A stretch of DNA of 64,000 bases from Pleodorina starrii (lineage: Eukaryota > Chlorophyta > Chlorophyceae > Chlamydomonadales > Volvocaceae): positions 186,001 to 250,000 of the forward strand of contig BRXU01000038.1 in the NCBI GenBank assembly GCA_030267565.1, read 5' to 3'. Position 1 is the first letter of the stretch; every line of letters starts with the position of its first letter. The position numbers and the translations under genes were made by a program. Positions 10,395 to 21,900 of the stretch are shown here, in pieces. The notes below the pieces were generated by a model that searched no databases, was not told where the DNA came from, and was given only the letters and a program-made list of their open reading frames with translations.

Positions 10395-13300
10395 ATGGCT
10401 TCTATGGTGTTGCGCAGCCGGCTGGGGCTGCAGGCGCTGACGGTGGCCGCCTGCCTCGCATGGATGACCGCCTCCTCCTGGGCCATCCTCGTCAACAAGG
10501 TGGGGTGGAGGCAAAGAAGCGAAGCAGCGGCCGGCAACGGGGGTGTGGTATCCTTCGGTTGACAAAGTTGGAACTGAAATGGGGACGTGGGGGTGTGGTA
10601 GAAGGTGGGGGCGTGAACCCCCCTGGCTGGGGGCGTGTGTGTGAGTGTAGTAGTAGTGTTTGTTACTGTGGGCTGCAGGCCCCCGGAGAGGCCGCCGGTG
10701 TGAGTGTGTGTGTGTATCTTGGGGTCTGACGCTGGCCAAGGGCTGCTGAGACCCTGTAGGGTCCTTCCCCCTCCGAAGGGGCCCAGCTGTGGGCGGGAAG
10801 ACCACTAAAGCAGCATCAAGCCCCTGAACCCTAAAGAATCCCCCAACACCTGCCCCACCCGCCGCCCGCTGGCCGTCGCGGCCGCCCTCACCCACCCACC
10901 TCCCCTCCTCAGACTGTCCTACTTACACCTCTTGCTCTCGCTCTTACCTCCCCTCTCCCCTCTCCCCTCTAGATTTGGACTTCCAGGCAGCTGGTGTTGC
11001 TGCAACCAGGTCCAACGACCCATCGCTCCCGTAACCCACCTCCCCCACCTCCCCTCCACCTCCTCCCCAACCCCCCGTTCTTCTGTTACGGTACCGTCCA
11101 CGGGCGCCGGCCTATACGTGGATACCGCCCTCCATCCCCGCAGGGCTTCTTGTTTCATCCTTCCAAAATCACTCTCCCCAACCCCCCTCCCCTTCCCAAC
11201 CCCGCCCCGCAGCACATTATGGTCGCCCTGCACTTCCCCTACCCCTGCACCATCGCCTGGATGGGCCTCGCCACCACCACCCTCGCATCGGCGGCCGCCA
11301 TCCGCTTCTCAGCAGCGGCGCAGCGAATGTGGTCAGCAGCGGGCGTTGGTGGCGGTGCTGGCGCACTGGCAGGCACGGCCGCCTCCTTCCCCTCCTCCCC
11401 CTCCCCCTCCGGCCGGCCCTTCCCCATGACCCCCCGCTACTACCTAACCCGGGTGCTGCCCACGGGGGGTTTCATGGCGCTCACCTTCCAGACCGGCAAC
11501 ATGGGCTACCTGTACCTCACCGTGGCGTTCGTACAGATGCTCAAGGTACGGTATACGGCAGGTGTGCGGCAATACGGCTGCGCGCGGAGCAGCGCCGTTG
11601 GGTGCCTCTCCCCTCCTTCCCGGCCCCCCTCCCCCACGCCCGCCATTGAGTAAATCCCCTCACCCCCTCACCCCCTCACTCATTCGCCAGTCGCCTCGCT
11701 GTTGGTTTGCAGACTGGGGCAGGTTTCCATCACCTAGACGCGCGCCATTACCGACCCTTCACGGGCTCCGGCCTGTCCATGCATAACCCCCTCACCCCTC
11801 ACCCCCCGGTCGCCTGCGTCCCTCCGCTGCGGTATCCGTTTCTATAACCCTCCTCCTCCCCCCTGCCCCTCCTTCCCCTCCCTCCCCTGCCCCTCCTCCC
11901 CTCCCTTCCCCTGCCCCTCCTGACCCTCCTTCCCTCCTTCCCCTGCCCCTCCTTCCTTCCTCCTGCCCCTCCCCCTCCTCCCTCCCTCCCCTGCCCCTCC
12001 CCCTCCTCCCTCCCTCCCCTGCCCCTCCCCCTCCTCCAGGCGTTCTGCCCCGTGGTGACCATGCTGCTGCTGTTCGCCGCCCGACTGGAGACTGCCAGCA
12101 GGCGACTGGTGGCGGCGGTGAGCCTCATCGCGGTGGGGGTGGCGCTGGCAAGCTACGGAGAGCTCAACCTGTCGCTGGTAGGGAGGGAGGGAGGGGGAGG
12201 GAGGGGGTGGGGGTGTGGGGAGGGGTGGGGAGGGTTAGGGAGGGGTGTGTGGGGAGGGGTGTGTGGGGAGGGAAGGGTGTGTGGGTAGGGAGGGGTGTGT
12301 GGGTAGGGAGGGGTGTGTGGGGAGGGGTGTGTGGGGAGGGAGGGGTGTGTGGGGAGGGGTGTGTGGGGAGGGAAGGGTGTGTGGGTAGGGAGGGGTGTGT
12401 GGGTAGGGAGGGGTGTGTGGGGAGGGGTGTGTGGGTAGGGAGGGGTGTGTGGGGAGGGGTGTGTGGGGAGGGGTGTGTGGGGAGGGGTGGGGAGGGGTGG
12501 GGAGGGGTGTGTGGGGAGGGGTGGGGAGGGGCAGGGAGGGGTAGGGAGGGGTAGGGAGGGGTGTGTGGGGAGGGAGGGGGTACCTCCCTACCCAACCCCT
12601 ACCCCTGGGTAGGGACGGTCAGGGGTTAGGAGGTAGGGGTAGGGGAAAGGGCTAGAGAAATCATCCCAGTGGGTGGGTGAGGGGAGGGGGGCCGCCAGCG
12701 TTCCCTTGGTTCTCCTGGCGTTGCCTGGTGGCTGCAACCAGTACCCCAGTACCAACCTCGAAGTGAACATATGCTCGTCCCTCCTCCCCTCCCCCTCCCC
12801 CCCCCGCCGCTCCGAAACCACAGTTCGGCTTGGCCGCGATGCTCGTGAGCGTGGTGGCGGAATCCGTACGACTGGTGCTGACTCAGCACCTTTTGGTGGG
12901 CAGCGGCAGCAGCCTGCATCCCCTGGAGGGCCTCTTCTACATCAGCTCGGCCTGTACGGCAGTACTGGCGGTACAAGCGTCGTACAGCGAGTGGCCGGCG
13001 CTGCTGCGCCAGCGAGACTACGAGGCGGTTTGGGCGCATCCGTACAGTTTCGGAGCGGCCGCCTGCTGCGGCTTCGCAGTCAACATGTTGGCTATCATGG
13101 TCATCAAGCTAGCCTCATCGCTGACGCTCAAGGTGCCGTACTTGGGGGGAGAGATGCGTGTGCGAGGGGAGGGGGTTTGAGAAATGAGAATGCGTTGAGG
13201 TCCGAAATGGGGGGGGTTGAGGGGGAGGATCTGAGGAGGGTCTCTCAAAGGGGTTTTTGAGGGCGGTTGAGAATGTGGGGGTCGACGGGCACTGGTTTCG

Positions 13301-13647
13301 GCACATACATACGCCACCCCTCCACAACACCGCCCCACGTCCAATTGTGGTGCATGTCGTACTGCCGTACTGTCGTACTGCAGGTCTTGGGTACGGTCAA
13401 GGACGCCGCACTGGTGACCATTGGCATCGTGTTCCTGCACGAGCGGGTGACTGGCCCGCAGCTGGTGGGTTACACGATATCCATGGTGGGTTTCGTGTCG
13501 TACAATATGATCAAGGCGGCCCAGCAGCAGCACACGGGAGGGCTGGGCGGCGGCGGCGGTGGTGGAAGCGGGCCTGGTAGTGTCGTACGGTCGCTGTTGC
13601 CGTACTATGCCATCGACGCCAGCGCCTCAAGTAGCAAGGCGCGGTGA
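10395..13647 (+). CDS. TPT/NST-type transporter (drug/metabolite transporter superfamily)
   Basis: Five exons join with all introns in phase 0: 10395-10499, 11213-11545, 12040-12177, 12824-13132 and 13384-13647. The product is 382 residues. Exon 1 gives the first membrane segment and the family motif ILVNK, which joins [19 protein letters not shown] in exon 2, the usual NK...FPYP pattern of triose-phosphate/nucleotide-sugar translocators. Exon 5 carries [18 protein letters not shown] and [19 protein letters not shown], the conserved last two helices. About ten hydrophobic segments are expected. The C-terminal tail has a Gly run and Ser-rich end. The family swaps sugar nucleotides, phosphorylated sugars or related solutes across Golgi/ER or plastid membranes. 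The substrate cannot be assigned here. A Ser/Gly/Pro-rich insertion in exon 2 (after [10 protein letters not shown]) is unusual. Confidence 0.85.
10650..10815 (+). repeat. Dispersed retroelement-like fragment in transporter intron 1
   Basis: It shares GTAGTGTTTGT, GGGCTNCAGGCCCCCGGAG with 54491-54529, and TGACGCTGGCCAAGGGCTGCT with the LINE 3' end at 59831 and its copy at 55252. A (TG)n run separates the two blocks. It is probably a decayed LINE 3' end. Confidence 0.5.
12178..12600 (+). repeat. GGGGAGGGGTGTGT minisatellite in transporter intron 3
   Basis: Irregular GTGTGTGGGGAGGG and GTGGGTAGGGAGGG units fill the intron directly after the donor of exon 3. It is G-rich on the transcript strand, like the ABCE1 intron array. 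Confidence 0.85.
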
Positions 13648-15979
13648 GGAGGCGGCGCCGCGCTGTGTCGTACAGTGAAGGGGAGTGCCGTGGAGGGGAG
13701 GGTGAGGGGGAGGCGAGGTCGGTCGGTCGGGGAACGGGGGGCTGGGGGGAAGGACGGATTGCGGGACGGAGGGCGGGATGCGCCTGTGTGTGTGCGTCTG
13801 GGCCGTCCGAAGCCTGTCTTCTGTGTGTATGTGTATAAGTGTATGAGTGTGCATGCGGGGTGGCTGAGGCGAAACGAACCGGACTGGGCTGAGCTGAGCT
13901 GTGCTGCTCTGAGAGCTGCGCTGTGCGTGCTAGATAACCGGGGGACACTGAACTGAATGGGGTGCGCGCGCTCGATTCCTCGACTCGGTCGGTCAATCGG
14001 TCAATCGCCGAGCGCCGCTCAAATCACCCACAGCGCGCCCAGTCGCACGCACGCAGCCGACCGACGACAAACCCCCCCGTCCAACGTTTGAACCGACGGA
14101 TGGACCCACAATCGCCGCCATCGCCATCGCCACCGCCATCGCCATCCGTCCGACCCACGGGTCGGTCTCTTCGCCGATCGGTTGCAGGGAGCGGAGCCCG
14201 GGGGCTCCCTCGCACCAGCACCCCGCCAAGCGCGCGGCGCCTGCATCCCCTCTGGTACCGCTGCGCGACACCCCCGGACGCGCCGCCCCCGGCGATTGCG
14301 ACGAAGAGCGACCCAGGGCCACGGCCGCCGCCACTGCCGCCTCCGCCGCACGTCGCCAGGCCTCGCTGAGCCCTCCCTGGCGCAGTCCGCAGACCGCCTG
14401 GTCGCCGGGTGGCTACCCCTCACCACCACCACTGCGCCGTCTGTGACTCGACCCCGCCGCTGACCCGGCTGATCGCCTCCGTCCCAAGTGACCGCTTTCC
14501 CCACCGGTGTTGTCTTTTTGTTTTTAATCTGGAACCCACCCCGCTGACACCCGCTTTGGCAAGGGAGCGCACTGAGGGCCTGAGCGCCTGGGCCGTCGCC
14601 AGACGCCGGGGGGGGGGGGTGAAAGGGGCGATGTGGGTCGCAGCGCGGGGGCTTGAGGAGATGAAGAGGCTTCGCGGAGGGGCGGGGCGGCGGCGGCGGC
14701 GGGGTGGGAAAGCGGGGCGGCGGGGGGCCAGGGCGGCTTGCGGAAGCCCAAGCCCGGCAAACTAAGTAACCGCGTGCTTGTGTGCTTGTGTGCCAAGGGT
14801 GGCACGCGTTCTGCCTGTTACGCAGTGTGTCGTGACAGCAGGGGATGATAAAAGGTGCACGAATTAGAAGGTGCATAATGCATGCAGCAGCAGCTGTTTG
14901 GCGCTGGATTGACTGCGTGTATGTTTGTGATCAGGCGTATCGCCGTGCGTGTGTACGTTTTGCGGGTTTCAAACTTTCGGTAGGGCGGGCAGGCACGCGT
15001 CCTCAAACTCTTCGCGGTGATCAAGAATGACAAGACTGACAAGGACTGGCAAGGACTGACAAGAATGACGAGACTGAATGGCTGACGGGGTTGGAGCGGC
15101 ATCAGGGGGTGGTGTGGAGCGTGACTGGAGTGGAGTGGAGTGATTGCGATTATGGTCGCACGGCAGCGATAGCGGGGAGAAGATGAAGAGGTGCGCAGCC
15201 CTAGGGGGGCGCGGTAATATTACCGGTACCACCGAGGGGTCGTTATGGGCGAAAGGATGGCGGGCGGGATGCGGCCTTTAGGAGGGGGCCATGAGGAGGC
15301 AGGCGGGTGGGTGCGTGAATGCAGGTTGGAGGTGGCGCTGCACCGCCGTGGCGTGTGGCGTGTGGCGTGGCGGCCGTTGGGTCATTTTGGCGCCTTCGGC
15401 GTCAACGCACTGGACGAGAGCGGACCTCGGACCTCGAATCCAATGTCCTGGAGGACCCCGGATCGAAGCGCGCCGGGGGCACCACGTGGCGCAACGGGGA
15501 TGCTCTCACAGAGGGAAGGGGGATGGGCGTGGATTCGCGGACCCTTCCCCCAGCGCCGAGCCTGCCCCTTGAGAGTGGAGCTTGTAGATGGCGCGGAGAG
15601 AGGCTTCACAAGGTTGAGAGTCGTTGTGTAAGAAAGAGAGTAGATGACAAGAGCAAGAGCCAAGAGCTGGTGGTGCCCAGGGCCGGGCCGGCTGGAACTG
15701 GGGTCGGCTGGACTGGGTAAGTACGGAGTTGGCTGGACTAGGTACGGTAATTACGGCAAGTCGCGGCGCAGTCGCTGCGTTCATCCGCACTGGCAAATCG
15801 AATCGAATTGTCCGTCTTTCTTTACGCGTGGCAGCCGTTGTGCCAGCCTGTGGACGAGCCGCCTTCTGGACCGTCCGAACATCTCGATTTAGGTCCTTGG
15901 CTAACAAAATCCGAATTACCAAATTTAGTTGATCAGGGTCCACACAGCTAGTAGCTGCACCTCTATCACCGTATAAAAA
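13648..15979. other. Transporter 3' UTR and ABCE1 upstream region
   Basis: GC-rich sequence with CCATCGC-type runs (14100-14150), a CGG run (14680-14710) and TGACAAGA-type short repeats (15020-15080). A TGTAA occurs at 15627. No conserved protein segment is visible in either strand. The 100 bases before the ABCE1 start are AT-richer and should include its promoter. Confidence 0.45.
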
Positions 15980-18900
15980 ATGCCGCCCAAGAAGGGCGAG
16001 GACCGGAAGGGCGGCGAGGAGACGCTTACGCGTATCGCTATCGTCAGCGAGGACAAGTACGTGCATGGAATGCAATTTGTAGATCTGGCTTGCAGCTACC
16101 AAAATTCGCGCACGGCTGTGGAAGCACCCTACTAGGCGGCTCGTAATTTTCGCGCGTGACCGCCGTCGCAGGTGTAAGCCCAAGAAGTGCCGCCAGGAGT
16201 GCAAGAAGAGCTGCCCTGTGGTGAAAGTCGGTAAGTTTCGCCGGCGCCCACGTAAGGTCCGAACAGCGCCGACGCGGGGCATCTCGTCCTCGGGTCGCAG
16301 GCAAGCTGTGCATCGAGGTCGCGCCGACCTCCAAAATTGCCTGGATTTCGGAGGAGCTGTGCATCGGCTGCGGTATCTGCGTGAAGGTGAGGAAAGCCTT
16401 CTGGTCACAACTTACCCGGGCTGTAGTTCTGTTGGGCGTGTTGGGATGACCTGGGTCGGAGTGGGCAGGCATCAGCCGCACCAGCGGCAACGGTCAGGAC
16501 ACGGCGGCGAAACAATACTGGCAACAGCAGCAGCACCAGCAGCGACCGATCCGGAGGCACGTCGCCGCCCGTCAGTCGGGGCATCCGCCCCTTCCGGCGG
16601 TCACCGGCGCCTCCGGCGGCGGCGGCGGAGATAGAGGGGGGTTTTGCCCACTCCAGCCTCCTCCGCTTCAGCCGTTGGCGAGACGCGGCGCGGAGGCCAG
16701 CGGAGGCTGCGTGGCCAGCGGGACGTGGAACCCCGTCTTCCTTTGGGTTGCCCAGCCCCCTGGCCCCTGCCCCCCCTCGGGGGGGGAGGCGGCGCAGTAT
16801 GACTGCAGCAGCGTGGACGTCCGGGCCTCGATCGGCGGCAGAGGCGCAGGCAGCAGGTGGATGTGGCAGGAGGATGTGGCAGAAAAGGAGGCAGAGCTGC
16901 GTGCTCTCCTCTTCATGTTCCATTCCCGGCCATCCCCGGCCATCGCGTCACGAGTGCCCCGGGGGTTTGCAGCTGTGCACGAACGGGCGGTCGCCGTAGA
17001 CGCAGATGCATGGCGTTACCATACACACAACACACACACACACACACATATACACACAAGCACCGGACACCGGACCTTGTATCTCGCCAGCTAACCAGCC
17101 AGACAGCCAGACAAACAGCCGGACAGCCGCCGGGGGTTCTTGCTTTTGGGGGTTTTCCCGCCCCCGGCTCGCTGCAAACCAAAAGTTTTTAATTGCACAG
17201 CGGCACACGTCCGGGGGAGAGGAGGGGAGGCGAGAGGGTGGGTTCCGCTTGACGGCCATGGCGACTGTTGATACGGATGCGGACCGATTGTATCTGGGGA
17301 GGGAGGAGGGGCGCACCGGGCTGGGTCGACCCGGCCTGCTCCGACCCGACCCGGCCCGACCCATGGGTCGGTCGGCTCACCATGTGGGTCGGTCACCGCT
17401 TCGACCCGTGGGTCGGTCACTGCTGGGGTGCGCCGGCGGGCGGTACTGGGCGGCCCACGTCCGCTGCGCGACAGCCGGCGAGCTGGCGCCACACCAGGGG
17501 GCGGTGTTGTGCCCGGTGCTGATGGCGGCCGGGCCTGGGCTGTGTGTGTGTGTGTGTGTGTGTCGTTTTGCCTTGTCTGTGTCTTGCCTTGTCTGCATAC
17601 CTGCGTCTGCTGCGAGAGCTTGTGCAGTGGCAGCCGCCGTTACCACGAAGAAGGCGGAAGGGGACGGGGTCAGCGGAGGCGGTGTGTGCAAAGCGTAGGG
17701 ACCGTCAGGGCCGACCAACGCAACCCTCCCTCCTTCCATTCCTCCCTCCATCCCTCCGTCCATCCCGCCCGCCCGCCCGCGCTCCTCCGTGTTTGGCCCC
17801 ATCCAACCATCCGTTCGCCCATCCGTCTGTTCCTCCGCTGTCGCTGTGGTGTTCAGAAATGTCCGTTCGAGGCCATTATGATTATCAACCTGCCCAAGGA
17901 TCTGGAGAAGGAGACCACCCACCGCTACGGACCCAACTCGTTCAAGCTGCACAGGTGGGTGGGTGGGTGGGTGGTCGTGGGTGTGGTCGGATGGGTGTAA
18001 TTAGGTGGGCGAGTGGGTGGAGAGAAAGAGAGGGGCCGCTGGCTTTTTGGAGGGATGGCAAGGGATGGTATTCCTCCCTGCATCCCTCCCTGCCGCCATT
18101 TCCGACCCCGACCCAGATCCCACTTTTTAATCCCTCTCCTCTCCTCTTCCCTCCTCTCCCCACCTCCCTTACCATCCCCTCCCCCCCTCTACCTCTTGTC
18201 GTCCCTCCCCGCCTTGTGCTCCGCATCCAGGCTGCCCATGCCCCGCCCCGGCCAGGTGCTGGGTCTGGTGGGGACCAACGGCATTGGCAAGTCCACTGCG
18301 CTCAAGGTGTTGGCGGGGAAGCTCAAACCCAACCTCGGCAGGTTCACGGTGAGGATTGAGAGGGGGGGGTGGAGGGGGGAGGTGGAGGGGTAAGGGAGGA
18401 TAGAGGGTAAGGGAGGAGGGGGCGTCCTCCGGGCCTGGCGGCTGCAACGACCCGTACAGTACCAACGACGCAACGCACTCGTAAACCCTAAAATCTCACC
18501 CACCTCCCCCCACCCCCATACACACGCGGGCACACACGCACATCCCGCAGAACCCTCCCGACTGGCAAGAGATCCTGACGTACTTTCGGGGCTCTGAGCT
18601 CCAAAACTACTTTACTCGGGTGCTGGAGGACAACCTGAAGGCCATCATCAAGCCGCAGTACGTGGACCACATCCCCAAGGTACGGCAGGGGTACGGTAGA
18701 GAGGAGCAAAGTGGGGGTTGCGGAGTGCGGATACACCGCCGCCAGAGGCGTTGATCGGACTGCTTCCACCCCCACCACCCCCACCACCGCCGCCGCCGCT
18801 GCAACCGTCCCTCCCTCGGTCCCTCCTCCTTGCATTGTCCCTGACACCCTGAGCCCCAGAAGATCCCTTTCACCCCTTTTCGTCGTAATACCGCACTCTT

Positions 18901-21900
18901 CATATCGCACTCTTCCGGCCCCCATTTCCCCTCGCTCCCGCCTCCCCACACACACCCTTTCCGCTCCCCTTCCCTCCCCCTGTTCCCTCCTGCTTCCGCC
19001 CCCTTCCCCTCTCCCCCTCCCCCGCCTCCTCCCTCTCCCCCGCCTCCTCCCCACCCGCCCAGGCCGTCCGCGGCAACGTGCTGACGGTGTTGGAGCAGAA
19101 GGACCAGCGGGACGTCAAGGCGATGCTGCTCAGGGACCTGGACCTGGAGCAGGTGGGTAGTGGGGGGGTGGGGGGATGTGGGGGTGTGTATGTGTTGGTG
19201 GGGAGAGGGGAGGGAAAGGGGAGGGTGCGGGGCAAGAGGGAGGGGAGTGAAGGGGGCAGTCAGGGAGTGATATGCTCCTTGATAATCAATGAGACACTGC
19301 GGACAGACGGACCCGGGGCGGGGTGGAGGAGGCAGCAGGGCTAGGGCGAGGGGGACGCGTACAACCCTAAACCCACAACCCTCCAACCCATCTCCTAAGG
19401 ACACGCACAACCCCCCAACAACCCTCCAACCCGTCCTCGTCGGCCTTGTGATGAACTTGATCACGAATGCCACCCTCCTGCTGCTGCTGCGGCTGATGCT
19501 GCTGTTGATGATGTTGTTGTTGCTGTTGTTCTTGTTGTTTTCATCTCTCCCTCCCTCACTCCATCTCTTCACTCCCTCCCTCGCTCCCTCCCTGCCTCCC
19601 TCCCTCCCTCCCTCCCACTCAGGTGACGGACCGCAATGTGGAGAACCTGAGCGGTGGGGAGCTGCAGCGCTTCGCCATTGCGGTGGTGGCCTGCCAGCAG
19701 GCGGACGTGTATATGCTGGACGAGCCGTCGTCGTACCTGGATGTACGGCAGCGGCTCAAGGCGGCGCAGGTGGGCAGAGGAGGGAGGGAGGGGGAGGGAA
19801 GAGGCGGGGAGGGGGAAGCGGGAGGTTCCTCGTGTGCCGTCCAATGACGCGTGCATGTTGTGTCGGGTGGGGTCGGGTCGGGTTGGGTAGGGAAAGTGGG
19901 GTAGGGTCGGGACTCGGGAGGATGCTGGAGAGCACACGAGGGGGGAGGAGGCAGGGCCGGCCGAGGACGGAGAATGGGGCGGGGGGCGGGAGCGGGAGGT
20001 GGTTGACTCATTTGGGTTGTGAAGCCTCTCCTCTCTCCATAATTCATATACCCCACCACCACCACCACCACCACCCCCCACACCCAACCCAACCCAACCC
20101 AATGTTAAGTGATTCGCTTCCGTTGGGGTTGTTAGCCCTCTCCTCTCCTCTCTTCACAACACCCCGCCCAGACACGCACACACTCACATACACACACCCA
20201 CAAGCCACCCCAATGTTAGGTGACTCGCTGGTTGTTAGCCCTCTCCTCTCCTTACCCCCCCACACACAACCCGCCCCACCCCAAACTTAGGTGATTCGCT
20301 CCCTGCTTGATGTTGACAAGTTTGTGATTGTGGTGGAGCACGACCTCTCGGTACTGGACTACCTCTCGGACTTCATCTGCTGCTTGTACGGCAAGCCGGG
20401 AGCGTACGGCGTCGTCACGCTGCCGTTCAGCGTCAGGTGTGGTGTGCGGCAGGGGGAAGGGCGGGCGGGTTCCGGTCGTGGAGGCCCGACCCGCTTTCGG
20501 TTTTTTTCTGGCCCACGGTTCGCTGGGGGCTGCACCCGCTACCATCGTTTCATTGGAGAGTCACAGACGCACCCTCCTCCCTGCCCCCCTGCCCTCTCCC
20601 TTCGTTCATCTCTCCATTCCATTCCGTTGTTGCTCACCTGTTCCGCCCCTCGCTCTCTCCCTCACCCTCTGCCTGGTCTCCCCACCCCTCCAGGGAGGGC
20701 ATCAACATTTTCCTGGCGGGCTTTGTCCCCACTGAGAACCTGAGGTTCCGGGAGGAGTCGCTCAGCTTCAAGGTGGGAGAGGGGGAGGGGTGGAGGGGGG
20801 AGGGGAGGGGGACAGCGTGTGTGTGTATGCGTATACGTGTGTGTGTTTGCGTGTGCGAATGCGTGTGTGACACCGCGTGTCTCTGTGTGTCCTCCCTCCG
20901 ACCGCTCTGCTTATTTCTCATTCGTCACCATTACCACATCGCCCGCCCCACCATCCCCCCAAAACCCGAATCCATATGGTGGATATGGACCGCCACTACC
21001 ACCGTGTTGTATGTTTGTCAGCCTGCCCCCACTTTCGGACCTCGTGCTCCGTACCCCTCAATCTGTGTGCCCCCCTCTCCCCCTCTCCAACTTTGCAATG
21101 CATGTGTACAAACCCCCCTCTCCCCCTCTTCTCAACAACGTCCGCAGTGACTCAATTGTTATATAAAGGAGCATATCACTCCCCTCCTCCCCTCCTCGCC
21201 CCGGGCCGTTCCAATTATCCCCTCCTCCCCCTCCCCACCTTTCCCCCACCTCTCTCCCCCTCTCCCCCCCCAAACAGGTGACTGAGCAGCCGGATGGCCA
21301 CGAGGGGGTCAAGAAGTTCTCCCGCTACAAGTACCCCAAGCACAAGAAGACGCTGGGCAACTTCACGCTCGCGGTGACTGGGGGGGCTCTAGGGAGGGAA
21401 GGGGGGCTGTGGGGTGGGGTGGGGTGGGCTCGGAAGGGGGGGCTGTGGGGTGGGGGGTGGGCTCGGGAGGGGGGGGCTGTGGGGTGGGGGGTGGGCTCGG
21501 GAGGGAGGGGGGGCTGTGGGGTGGGGTGGGGTGGGGTGGGCTCGAGAGGGAGGGGGGGCTGTGGGGTGGGATGGGTTGGGGTGGGCTCGGGAGGGGGGGC
21601 TGTGGGGTGGGAGGTGGGCTCGGGAGGGAGGGGGGGCTGTGGGGTGGGGTGGGGGGGGCTCGGGAGGGAGGGGGGGCTGTGGGGTGGGGGTTGGGCTCGG
21701 GAGGGAGGGGGGGCTGTGGGGTTGGGTGGGGTGGGGTGGGCTCGGGAGGGAGGGAGGGCTGTGGGTTTGGGGTGGGGTGGGCTCGAGAGGGAGGGGGGGC
21801 TGTGGGGTGGGGTGGGGTGGGCTCGGGAGGGAGGGAGGGCTGTGGGGTTGGGGTGGGTGGGCTCGAGAGGGAGGGGGGGCTGTGGGGTGGGGTGGGGTGG

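Noticed and set aside
13962..14876. Overlapping Arg/Pro-rich frames downstream of the transporter
   Set aside because: They sit in GC-rich UTR-like DNA, overlap on both strands and match no family.
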